A stretch of 5,312 nt of DNA, taken from NCBI GenBank assembly GCA_950071875.1, contig CATMNW010000199.1:1-5312 (forward strand), read 5' to 3'. The translations under genes were made by a program, and so were the position numbers. How positions within the stretch are numbered: the stretch's first letter is position 1; each line of letters begins with the position of its first letter. Of the stretch, positions 1 to 4,984 are shown piece by piece. The notes beneath the pieces were generated by a model, which saw only the letters and a program-made list of their open reading frames with translations, was not told the origin of the DNA and ran no database searches. The stretch is from an uncultured Erythrobacteraceae bacterium. Its GTDB lineage: Bacteria; Pseudomonadota; Alphaproteobacteria; Sphingomonadales; Sphingomonadaceae.

Positions 1-129
1 CAACTGGGATACAAGCATGCCAAGTATCTGACCGGTATAGAAGCGGTCGCCAGCCTGGACGATATCGGCAAGGGCCAGGGCGGCTACTGGGAAGATCGCG
101 CCGGCTATCAATGGTACGCCGGCATCTGA
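1..129 (+). CDS. C-terminal end of a molybdopterin-binding (sulfite oxidase-type) oxidoreductase, partial
   Basis: The first 42 codons are open in frame 1 and end at TGA (127-129); the start lies outside the window. The visible tail begins QLGYKHAKYLTGIEAV and ends GGYWEDRAGYQWYAGI. An LGYK.AK..T.IE segment followed by a terminal GGYWEDRGY.WYAGI is, from memory of the family, typical of the C-terminus of molybdopterin-dependent oxidoreductases of the sulfite oxidase/YedY type. These bind a molybdenum cofactor and transfer electrons in redox reactions on small molecules or oxidised methionines. The molybdenum ligand cysteine and the bulk of the domain are not visible, so substrate and location cannot be stated. 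The gene converges on the minus-strand DUF1801 gene with zero spacer. The family call rests on about 40 residues only. Confidence 0.68.
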   Translation, partial: QLGYKHAKYLTGIEAVASLDDIGKGQGGYWEDRAGYQWYAGI

Positions 130-567
130 TCATTCGGGATACAGGCGCGCCATTGCCTCCCAGTCGTTCCTGATCAGCTCTTCGAGCACTGCGATTTCAA
201 CATCGCCCAGCTTGTTGATGTAAAGGCAGCTCTTCCCGGTGGTGTACTTGCCGAGCTTCGCCAGCAATGCATCGCGCCGCTTGCCGGTTGCAGCGTCGCA
301 GTATCCACCCATCAGATAGAGCGAGTGCTTTGCCTTCCTGGGGCTGAAACCACTGCGCATCCAGTGGACCTCGCGCCCGCTTTCATATGTCGTATCATAA
401 GCGCCATAGCCGATAATGCTTGGGCCCCACATCTGCGGCCGTTCGCCGGTCACCTTGCGAAACAAGGCATCGAGGATTTCGGCTTCCTCGCGTTTGCGCG
501 CGGGCTCGACCGACGCAATGAAATCTGCCGGATCGACGCCGGTTACCTGTGTCTTCGGTTCGGCCAT
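130..567 (-). CDS. DUF1801 domain-containing protein
   Basis: This encodes a 145-residue protein beginning MAEPKTQVTG. I chose the ATG at 565-567 because GGAGGTG lies just upstream on the minus strand (within 571-580) at ideal spacing. The longer frame to 612 would bury that ribosome binding site in coding sequence. Residues 11-40 form a charged helical stretch (DPADFIASVEPARKREEAE). Then come MWGPSIIGYGAY (46-57) and GFSPRKAKHSLYLM (73-86), a pattern I recognise from DUF1801 (YdhG-like fold) proteins, followed by TTGKSCLYINKLGDV. The family is small and soluble, and its members lack an agreed biochemical role, so I assign none. No signal peptide or membrane segment is seen. The gene is divergent from cfa across 84 bases and tail-to-tail with the upstream oxidoreductase. 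Its length fits the family. Confidence 0.85.
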   Translation of the reverse strand: MAEPKTQVTGVDPADFIASVEPARKREEAEILDALFRKVTGERPQMWGPSIIGYGAYDTTYESGREVHWMRSGFSPRKAKHSLYLMGGYCDAATGKRRDALLAKLGKYTTGKSCLYINKLGDVEIAVLEELIRNDWEAMARLYPE

Positions 568-651
568 AGTCACCTCCACCCCGTCCGATTGACTTGCAAT
601 CCACACTGCCACACTCTGCCGGCAAGAGGAAACCGAAGGGGGACGGCCGGC
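568..651. promoter_or_regulatory. Shared divergent promoter region between the DUF1801 gene and cfa
   Basis: These 84 bases separate the two divergent start codons, so promoters for both genes should lie here or overlap the coding ends. On the plus strand TTGACT (589-594) could be a -35 element, but I see no good -10 box 16-18 bases further on. A near-tandem repeat, CCACACTGCC followed by CACACTCTGCC (601-620), sits in the middle. On the cfa side a G-rich Shine-Dalgarno-like stretch, AGGGGG (about 637-642), precedes the ATG at 652 by about 9 bases. The divergent layout is certain; the promoter elements are weak guesses. Confidence 0.35.
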
Positions 652-1947
652 ATGTGGCTACTCGACAAATTCCTGAAAGCCGCGATCAAACGCGGGACGA
701 TGGTCGTCACGGACCACGACGGCAAAACCTACTCATACGGCTCGGCGAAACAGGGGGAGCCGCCGCTTCATATCCGGCTGACCCATCGTAAGGCCGCCAA
801 TCACATCGCGCGCTATCCGCAGGTGGGCGCCGGTGAGGCGTACATGTGGGGCTGGCTCGAGGTGGAGGAACCGCACGACATTCGCGACATGATCCTGTTC
901 GTGACCAGCAATGCCAAACGCGATGATGGCGGGTCGCTGAAAGCCAAGGGACCGCTGCGCAAGGCTGCGCAGAAGCTCCTCGCCAGGGTCGACAGCGTGA
1001 ACCTTCGCTCGAAGGCTCGCAAGAATGCCGAGCATACCTACAACCTCACGCGCGAGCTGTACGAACGCTTTCTCGACGAGGATCGCCAGTACACCATGGC
1101 CTATTATCGCCGGGACCCGGAGAACACCTCGCTCGAGAAGGCCCAGCTCGACAAGAAGGCGCACCTGGCAGCCAAGATGTATATCCAGCCCGGCCAGCGT
1201 ATCCTCGACATCGGCTGCGGCTGGGGCGGCTTCGCGCTCTACCTCGCGCGCCATTACGATGTCGACGTGACCGGTGTCGCCCTCGCCCCCGACCAGATCG
1301 CCTTCTGCAAGGAACGCGCTGAGGAAGCGGGCGTCTCCGAAAGGGTCAAGTTCGAGCTGATGGACTACCGCGATGTGCAAGGGTCCTTCGACCGTATCAG
1401 TTCGGTCGGCCTGCTCGAACATGTCGGCACGCCGCATTACCCGCAGTTCTACGAACACACCGCGCGGCTGCTTTCGCCGCAAGGCGTCATGATCAGCCAT
1501 TGCTGCGGCCGCGCCAAGGGTCCGGGAATGACCGATGCCTGGACGCGAAAGTACATCTTCCCCGGCGGCTATATCCCCGCCCTTTCCGAACTCGTCACGC
1601 AGAGCGAGAAGTACGGCTGGCAGGTGATGGATGTGGAGGCCATGCGCTTCCACTACAGCCACACGCTGGAAGAATGGTACAAACGCACCGTGCTGCACCG
1701 GCGCGAGATCACCGAGCTTTACGACGAACGCTTTTATCGCATGTGGCTCTACTACCTCGCCGGGGCCGAGCAGAGTTTCCGCCACGGCAACATGGTCAAC
1801 TGGCAGATCCAGTATGTGAAGGACCGCGAGGCGATTCCCATGACGCGCGAATACATGGAGGCCGAGAGCGCCCGCCTGCGCGCCGCCGACGAGGGCAAGG
1901 TACCGCAATGGCACCTTGATCCGGCCCTGCGCGAAGCCGCGGAATAG
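652..1947 (+). CDS. cfa: Cyclopropane-fatty-acyl-phospholipid synthase (SAM-dependent methyltransferase)
   Basis: The 431-residue enzyme is predicted to add a methylene group from S-adenosylmethionine across cis double bonds of unsaturated acyl chains in membrane phospholipids, usually in stationary phase or under acid or solvent stress. It has an N-terminal family-specific domain (about 1-130, with GAGEAYMWGWLEVEE) and a Rossmann methyltransferase domain. The SAM-binding motif ILDIGCGWGG is at 184-193. GLLEHVG (253-259) carries the glutamate equivalent to the active-site Glu of the E. coli enzyme, and ISHCCG carries His283. IFPGGYIP is at 302-309, and HYSHTLEEW (Tyr335) matches the conserved Y.RTL..W region. 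The family averages about 380-430 residues. The ATG at 652 was chosen because the frame extended to 325 would overlap the antisense DUF1801 gene, whereas here a G-rich ribosome binding site precedes a typical start, MWLLDKFLK. Related enzymes making methylated or mycolic-type acids cannot be fully excluded. It appears monocistronic. Confidence 0.93.
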   Translation: MWLLDKFLKAAIKRGTMVVTDHDGKTYSYGSAKQGEPPLHIRLTHRKAANHIARYPQVGAGEAYMWGWLEVEEPHDIRDMILFVTSNAKRDDGGSLKAKGPLRKAAQKLLARVDSVNLRSKARKNAEHTYNLTRELYERFLDEDRQYTMAYYRRDPENTSLEKAQLDKKAHLAAKMYIQPGQRILDIGCGWGGFALYLARHYDVDVTGVALAPDQIAFCKERAEEAGVSERVKFELMDYRDVQGSFDRISSVGLLEHVGTPHYPQFYEHTARLLSPQGVMISHCCGRAKGPGMTDAWTRKYIFPGGYIPALSELVTQSEKYGWQVMDVEAMRFHYSHTLEEWYKRTVLHRREITELYDERFYRMWLYYLAGAEQSFRHGNMVNWQIQYVKDREAIPMTREYMEAESARLRAADEGKVPQWHLDPALREAAE

Positions 1948-1957
1948 CCCGCACACG

Positions 1958-2022
1958 GCTGTAGGACCGCTGTAGGCTTACCCTCCCTCCACCCCTGTCA
2001 CATGGACCGCTTGGACCGCTGT
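1958..2022 (+). repeat. Cluster of short direct repeats after cfa (GCTGTAGG x2, GGACCGCT x3)
   Basis: GCTGTAGG occurs at 1958-1965 and 1969-1976, an 11-base period. GGACCGCT occurs at 1964-1971, 2004-2011 and 2013-2020, the last two 9 bases apart. CCCCTG (1992-1997) can pair with CAGGGG (2024-2029), placing two GGACCGCT copies in the loop. No T run follows, so it is not a standard intrinsic terminator for cfa. Function is unknown; this could be a protein-binding cluster or chance. Confidence 0.4.
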
Positions 2023-2209
2023 CCAGGGGCGAAAACTCACAGGCTGCGCGCGCCGCGAGGTTTGCTGGCTGCACAATCGTCCTGAGGTGCCCGACGTGAG
2101 GGCGCTAACCGTGAGAAAGAACGCCGCCGATCTACCGGCGCAAATAGGTGTAGGAAAGCGCACCGCCCCGACGTGCCGAGCCGCACCGGCGATGCTGCCC
2201 GACCTGCGC

Positions 2210-2222
2210 TTGGCCGGGCCAA
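2210..2222. promoter_or_regulatory. Perfect 13-bp palindrome upstream of argG, possible operator
   Basis: TTGGCCGGGCCAA is perfectly symmetric about the central base (2216). It lies 71 bases before the argG start and 13-25 bases upstream of the only TTGCCT-type -35 candidate (2235-2240). A symmetric site at this place fits a dimeric regulator. It does not resemble the AT-rich ArgR box of enteric bacteria. An RNA stem TTGGC/GCCAA with a 3-base loop is an equally good reading. Confidence 0.3.
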
Positions 2223-2293
2223 AGCTGTTCCTGATTGCCTACAGCGTAACGCACCTGCTAGCGGCGCGGCCAAGCTAACGAAGGTTTTCCCGA

Positions 2294-3508
2294 ATGTCCG
2301 ATATCAAGCGCGTCGTCCTCGCCTATTCCGGCGGCCTCGATACTTCCGTCATCGCCAAGTGGCTCGAGGTGGAGCGCGGGCTGGAGGTGGTCACCTTCAC
2401 CGCCGATCTCGGCCAGGGAGAGGAAATCGAACCCGCCCGTGAAAAAGCGCGCGCGATGGGCATTCCCGACAAACATATCTTCATCGAAGACCTGCGCGAG
2501 GAATTCGTCCGCGATTTCGTCTTCCCGATGATGCGCGCCAATGCCCGCTACGAAGGCGATTACCTGCTCGGCACCAGCATCGCTCGTCCGCTTATCTCCA
2601 AGCGTCTTGTCGAAATCGCGCATGAAACCGGTGCAGATGCCATTGCACACGGGGCAACCGGCAAGGGCAACGACCAGGTGCGTTTCGAACTGTCGGCCTA
2701 TGCGCTCGACCCGGATATCCGCGTGATCGCCCCCTGGCGCGAATGGGACCTGACCAGCCGCACCGCGCTGATCGCCTGGGCGGAAAAGCACCAGATCGCC
2801 GTGCCGAAGGACAAGCGGGGCGAAAGCCCGTTCTCGACCGATGCGAACCTCCTTCACACCTCGTCAGAAGGCAAGGTGCTGGAAGACCCGTGGGAAGAAA
2901 CACCCGACTACGTCTATTCGCGCACCGATCATCCGGAAAGCGCGCCCGATACGCCCGAATACATCACCATCGACTTCGAGAAGGGTGATGGGACCGCGCT
3001 GAACGGCGAAGCTATGAGCCCTGCAACCTTGTTGGCCGCACTCAACGATCTGGGTCGAAAGCACGGTATCGGCCGCCTCGACCTGGTCGAAAACCGCTTC
3101 GTCGGCATGAAGAGCCGCGGGATGTACGAAACACCGGGCGGAGAAATCTACGCCCGCGCGCATCGCGGTATCGAACAGATCACGCTGGATCGCGGTGCTG
3201 CCCATCTGAAGGACGAACTCATGCCGCGCTATGCGGAGCTGGTGTATAACGGCCTGTGGTTCAGTCCGGAGCGGGAAATGCTGCAGGCTGCGGTCGACCT
3301 CAGTCAGGAAAAGGTCAGCGGAACTGTCCGGCTGAAACTGTACAAGGGCAATGCGATGGTCGTTGGTCGCAAATCTGCGCATTCGCTTTATTCCGAAGCG
3401 CACGTCACATTCGAAGACGATGCGGGGGCTTATGACCAGAAGGACGCCGAAGGCTTCATCAAGCTAAACGCATTGCGCCTGAGACTGTTGGCCAAACGCG
3501 ACTGTTAA
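2294..3508 (+). CDS. argG: Argininosuccinate synthase
   Basis: This 404-residue cytosolic enzyme joins citrulline and aspartate, using ATP, to make argininosuccinate, the penultimate step of arginine biosynthesis. The N-type ATP-pyrophosphatase P-loop, AYSGGLDTS, is at residues 10-18. The citrulline/aspartate-binding signature AHGATGKGNDQVRFE is at 118-132. SPFSTDANLLH is at 178-188 with EGKVLEDPW just after, and KSRGMYETPGG, also typical of the family, lies in the C-terminal half. Length and full domain order match the usual roughly 400-residue bacterial ArgG. The start ATG at 2294 is preceded by GAAGG (2280-2284) and gives the standard N-terminus (MSDIKRVVLAYSGG). No other arg gene is adjacent, so it seems to be transcribed alone. 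The 346-base region upstream, with a 13-bp palindrome, is the natural place for control. The stop is TAA. Nothing is missing or disrupted. Confidence 0.98.
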   Translation: MSDIKRVVLAYSGGLDTSVIAKWLEVERGLEVVTFTADLGQGEEIEPAREKARAMGIPDKHIFIEDLREEFVRDFVFPMMRANARYEGDYLLGTSIARPLISKRLVEIAHETGADAIAHGATGKGNDQVRFELSAYALDPDIRVIAPWREWDLTSRTALIAWAEKHQIAVPKDKRGESPFSTDANLLHTSSEGKVLEDPWEETPDYVYSRTDHPESAPDTPEYITIDFEKGDGTALNGEAMSPATLLAALNDLGRKHGIGRLDLVENRFVGMKSRGMYETPGGEIYARAHRGIEQITLDRGAAHLKDELMPRYAELVYNGLWFSPEREMLQAAVDLSQEKVSGTVRLKLYKGNAMVVGRKSAHSLYSEAHVTFEDDAGAYDQKDAEGFIKLNALRLRLLAKRDC

Positions 3509-3528
3509 TTGCGCGCGATTAGGCTGAT

Positions 3529-3546
3529 GGCGCGAATTATTGCGCC
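3529..3546 (+). terminator. Hairpin just downstream of argG, weak terminator candidate
   Basis: GGCGCGA-ATTA-TTGCGCC forms a 7-bp stem (one G.T pair) with a 4-base loop, starting 20 bases after the argG stop. An alternative outer pairing, AATT (3507-3510) plus CGCGC (3512-3516) with GCGCGAATT (3530-3538), overlaps it. No T tract follows (CCTGTCC), so it may only stabilise the 3' end or terminate poorly. Confidence 0.35.
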
Positions 3547-3560
3547 CCTGTCCAATTCCG

Positions 3561-3631
3561 TATTACGATTTTGCGTCGAATGGTGGACTTATCCACCCTC
3601 CTCCACAGCGAATTCGGGGGAAAGTGGATAA
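3561..3631 (+). repeat. TCCAC/GTGGA inverted-repeat block with two DnaA-box-like sequences
   Basis: GGTGGA-CTTA-TCCACC (3582-3597) is a perfect 6-bp hairpin. TTATCCAC (3589-3596) is also the perfect inverted repeat of GTGGATAA (3624-3631), so the two stems exclude each other. A further TCCAC lies at 3602-3606. Read as DNA, TTATCCACC (3589-3597) and, on the other strand, TTATCCACT (3631-3623) each match the DnaA box TTATCCACA at 8 of 9 positions. TATTAC (3561-3566), 18 bases after TTATTG (3537-3542), could be a weak promoter for the RNA downstream. CCTCCT (3597-3602), an anti-Shine-Dalgarno-like stretch, sits between the arms. Confidence 0.45.
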
Positions 3632-3689
3632 CTCGCCTCTTGGCAGCTTGTCGAATCGTGCGAACCGGAGCAGCTTCAAGTCATCGGAA

Positions 3690-4217
3690 CGGCAAGGACT
3701 TTCACCGAATCGACGGTTTAACGACCTGAAATCCTTGGTGAAATCCAAACCGGGAAGACATGGATGGATCTGTCCATGTGCTTCACGAGACAGACATGCG
3801 GAAGGCTCCGGCCAGAAGCAAGTCAGTCGATGATGGAAGCACAAAGGTATTCTTCCATGGGTCGGGCCAACCCGGCCGACACGCCGAAGGAGGTGTCGAA
3901 GGAAGGATTTCGATCCTGACATGCGATGCACCCGCTCGAGGCAGTCGGCCAAGAATGGAAGGCGCGATCGCGGAGCCGCCCGGTGAAAGCGGGTCTGCGA
4001 CGGAAGCGAGGATCTTCGGATCTGGCGCACCCGAGCGGATCAGCCGGAGGGTAGCCCCGGATGCCGGTGCGAGCGCCGGTGACAGACCTGGACGCAGCAT
4101 CTTCGGATGCAGCAGAACGGAAAGGCATCGGATGCCAAGTTCCTGTCCCTTCATTCAGTTGGAGGACGAGACCACGCATCGGTGAGAGTGGGGTCGGCAG
4201 CGATGCCGGCCCCATTT
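3690..4217 (+). ncRNA. Candidate large structured non-coding RNA between argG and rlpA
   Basis: Consecutive hairpins fill this stretch. TTTCACC (3700-3706) pairs with GGTGAAA (3737-3743), extended by GGA/TCC to 10 bp with one bulge. Others are ACATGGA/TCCATGT (3758-3779), ATGGAAG/CTTCCAT (3833-3858), GTCGG/CCGAC (3861-3880) overlapping CGACAC/GTGTCG (3877-3898), AGGAT-TTCG-ATCCT (3904-3917), CCCG/CGGG (3979-3993), GATC-TTCG-GATC (4011-4022), CCGGTG/CGCCGG (4064-4079), GCATC-TTCG-GATGC (4097-4110) and GGCAT/ATGCC inside GGAA/TTCC (4119-4143). The series ends in a terminator hairpin. Two loops are the stable C(UUCG)G type. The longest plus-strand frame here (3760-4185) has about 55 of 141 codons ending in A or T, unlike its GC-ending neighbours, and no familiar motif. 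The plus strand is chosen from the terminator direction. The 5' end is uncertain and may reach back to about 3570. It does not fit tmRNA, RNase P RNA, SRP RNA or 6S RNA as I know them. Function is unknown. Confidence 0.55.
4186..4217 (+). terminator. Strong intrinsic-type terminator ending the candidate RNA
   Basis: GGGGTCGGC (4190-4198) pairs with GCCGGCCCC (4205-4213), giving 9 bp with one T.G pair and loop AGCGAT. The stem can extend outward through T-A, G.T, A-T and G.T pairs to 4186/4217. ATTTGCT follows, a short T run as often seen in GC-rich alphaproteobacteria. The reverse strand shows no T run, so termination acts on plus-strand transcripts. No protein gene ends nearby: argG ended almost 700 bases upstream. 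Confidence 0.65.
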
Positions 4218-4445
4218 GCTATGGATCGACCCGAGTAACCGCGGCGCGGATTGCGGGCTGCGGACCAAGGCGCATCAAAGTCTTGTGTGCTGCACCAAGA
4301 TCACCCCCGAAATACGGTAGGATAGCCGTTGCCGCGTCGCAAAGCGCGACGAACTGTGGCGGGAATGGGGCGGTCGCCGCGCACGTTAACGACTCTCGCC
4401 GGACCCTTCCGTATAGACGCCGGAACCGAACGGGAGGTTCCAGCA
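4218..4445. other. 228-base non-coding region upstream of rlpA
   Basis: The rlpA promoter should lie in this stretch. CGTCGC-AAAGC-GCGACG (4335-4351) is a perfect 6-bp hairpin. TATAGA (4412-4417) resembles a -10 element, but the nearest -35-like TTAACG (4386-4391) is 20 bases away, so the assignment is weak. GTTAAC (4385-4390) is a simple palindrome. No gene is seen. Confidence 0.35.
4422..4441 (+). promoter_or_regulatory. rlpA ribosome binding site enclosed in a perfect hairpin
   Basis: GGAACC (4422-4427) is the exact inverted complement of GGTTCC (4436-4441), with an 8-base loop. The Shine-Dalgarno GGGAGG (4432-4437) lies in the loop and the first two bases of the 3' arm, 8 bases before the rlpA ATG (4446). 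Folding would partly mask ribosome binding, so translation could be tuned by structure, temperature or a binding partner. The inverted repeat and the SD are seen directly; the control is inferred. Confidence 0.5.
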
Positions 4446-4958
4446 ATGGCCATTCGCGCGTTTCGCAATTTGCTTTTTTGTGCAGCCCTGACGCTGCCTG
4501 CTACTGCCGCTCTTCCGCAAGAGCATGTCCATGCGGCGCAGCCGCAGATGGATTTCGACGCCAGTTTTGCGCGCTTCGAAGCCCTGCCCGACGCCCCCGA
4601 ACCGGCAGCGCATGTGGTCGATATCGCCACTATCGAACCGCCGATCGAAACCGGCCCGGCTGCAAGCCCTATCGGCAGCGGCGTCGCTTCCTACTACGGC
4701 AAGCGGTTCCACGGCCGTCGCACTGCCAATGGCGAACGGTTCGACATGCACGCCATGACTGCGGCGCATCGCACCCTGCCCTTCGGCACGCTCGTCGAAG
4801 TAACCAATCCGCGCAACGGCAAAGTCGTTACCGTGCGCATCAATGATCGCGGGCCGTTTCATGGCGGTCGCGTGATCGATGTGAGCCGTGCCGCGGCGAC
4901 CGAACTGGGCTTGATCCAGCGCGGGCATGGCACAGTGGACCTGGCTGTTCTGGACTGA
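4446..4958 (+). CDS. rlpA: RlpA-like septal ring lytic transglycosylase / double-psi beta-barrel protein, secreted
   Basis: The 170-residue protein starts MAIRAFRNLLFCAALTLPAT, a signal peptide with hydrophobic core at about 8-22, so it is exported to the periplasm. After a Pro/Glu-rich linker, the double-psi beta-barrel domain spans about 77-168. It opens GSGVASYYGKRFHGRRTANG and includes MTAAHRTLPFGTLVEV (104-119), INDRGPF (132-138) and DVSRAAATELG. Glu97, His108 and Asp134 have the spacing of the acidic and His residues essential in the Pseudomonas lytic transglycosylase, which cleaves peptidoglycan strands lacking stem peptides at the septum. The ATG at 4446 has GGGAGG 8 bases upstream. 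An extension to 4329 would put a basic leader before the signal peptide. There is no lipobox (Phe precedes Cys12, LLFC) and no SPOR domain, so septal targeting and enzyme activity are not certain. It is probably a single-gene transcript. Confidence 0.92.
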   Translation: MAIRAFRNLLFCAALTLPATAALPQEHVHAAQPQMDFDASFARFEALPDAPEPAAHVVDIATIEPPIETGPAASPIGSGVASYYGKRFHGRRTANGERFDMHAMTAAHRTLPFGTLVEVTNPRNGKVVTVRINDRGPFHGGRVIDVSRAAATELGLIQRGHGTVDLAVLD

Positions 4959-4961
4959 GCC

Positions 4962-4979
4962 GGGCTGCGGCCCTCATTT
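4962..4979 (+). terminator. Short GC hairpin after rlpA, weak terminator candidate
   Basis: GGGC (4962-4965) and GCCC (4970-4973) enclose TGCG, starting 4 bases after the rlpA stop, and TCATTTA follows. A 4-bp stem with an imperfect T tail is a weak terminator. It lies immediately before the truncated GMC reading frame. Confidence 0.3.
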
Positions 4980-4984
4980 ACCGC

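Larger units (their letters stand above)
1948..2293. other. 346-base non-coding gap between cfa and argG (probable argG leader/promoter region)
   Basis: No frame here looks like a gene: the candidate small frames lack ribosome binding sites and resemble no family. Contents from left to right are short GCTGTAGG/GGACCGCT repeats (1958-2022), a pyrimidine-rich tract (1981-1997), a CGCCG/CGGCG hairpin (2125-2140) and a 13-bp palindrome (2210-2222). GAAGG at 2280-2284 is the argG ribosome binding site, 9 bases before the ATG. A weak promoter guess is TTGCCT (2235-2240) with CTAGCG (2258-2263). CCGACGTG occurs twice (2091-2098 and 2168-2175). I see no tRNA and no riboswitch family that I recognise. 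Confidence 0.5.

Noticed and set aside
325..651. N-terminal extension of the cfa reading frame by 109 codons
   Set aside because: It runs antisense over the DUF1801 gene and its residues do not resemble a Cfa N-terminus. The ATG at 652 has a G-rich ribosome binding site and a typical Cfa start.
733..1956. A 407-codon open frame on the minus strand
   Set aside because: It is a shadow of cfa, opened by the high GC content at third positions; the plus-strand frame carries all the family motifs.
2192..2278. A 28-residue leader peptide upstream of argG (MLPDLRLAGP...)
   Set aside because: It has no Shine-Dalgarno, no run of arginine codons and no attenuator-type hairpin before argG.
3505..3660. 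Chromosomal replication origin
   Set aside because: Only two imperfect DnaA boxes and no clear AT-rich unwinding element are present, and the neighbouring genes are not typical of alphaproteobacterial origins as I know them.
3963..3972. CGCGATCGCG, a perfect 10-bp palindrome
   Set aside because: Such GC palindromes are expected by chance in GC-rich DNA; it lies inside the candidate RNA and nothing else points to a protein site.
3760..4185. A 141-residue plus-strand protein, with overlapping minus-strand frames (3783-4154, 3823-4215)
   Set aside because: Codon use differs from neighbouring genes, there is no ribosome binding site at a proper distance, no recognisable motif, and the bases are better explained by RNA hairpins.
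3640..4217. Permuted tmRNA, RNase P RNA, SRP RNA or 6S RNA
   Set aside because: I looked for a T-arm GGTTCGAATCC-type sequence and an alanine-rich tag frame (tmRNA), GAGGAAAGTCC (RNase P) and GGAAGCAGC-type SRP motifs and found none.
4329..4445. Longer rlpA start at 4329
   Set aside because: It would place 39 basic residues before the signal peptide and read through the GGGAGG ribosome binding site.
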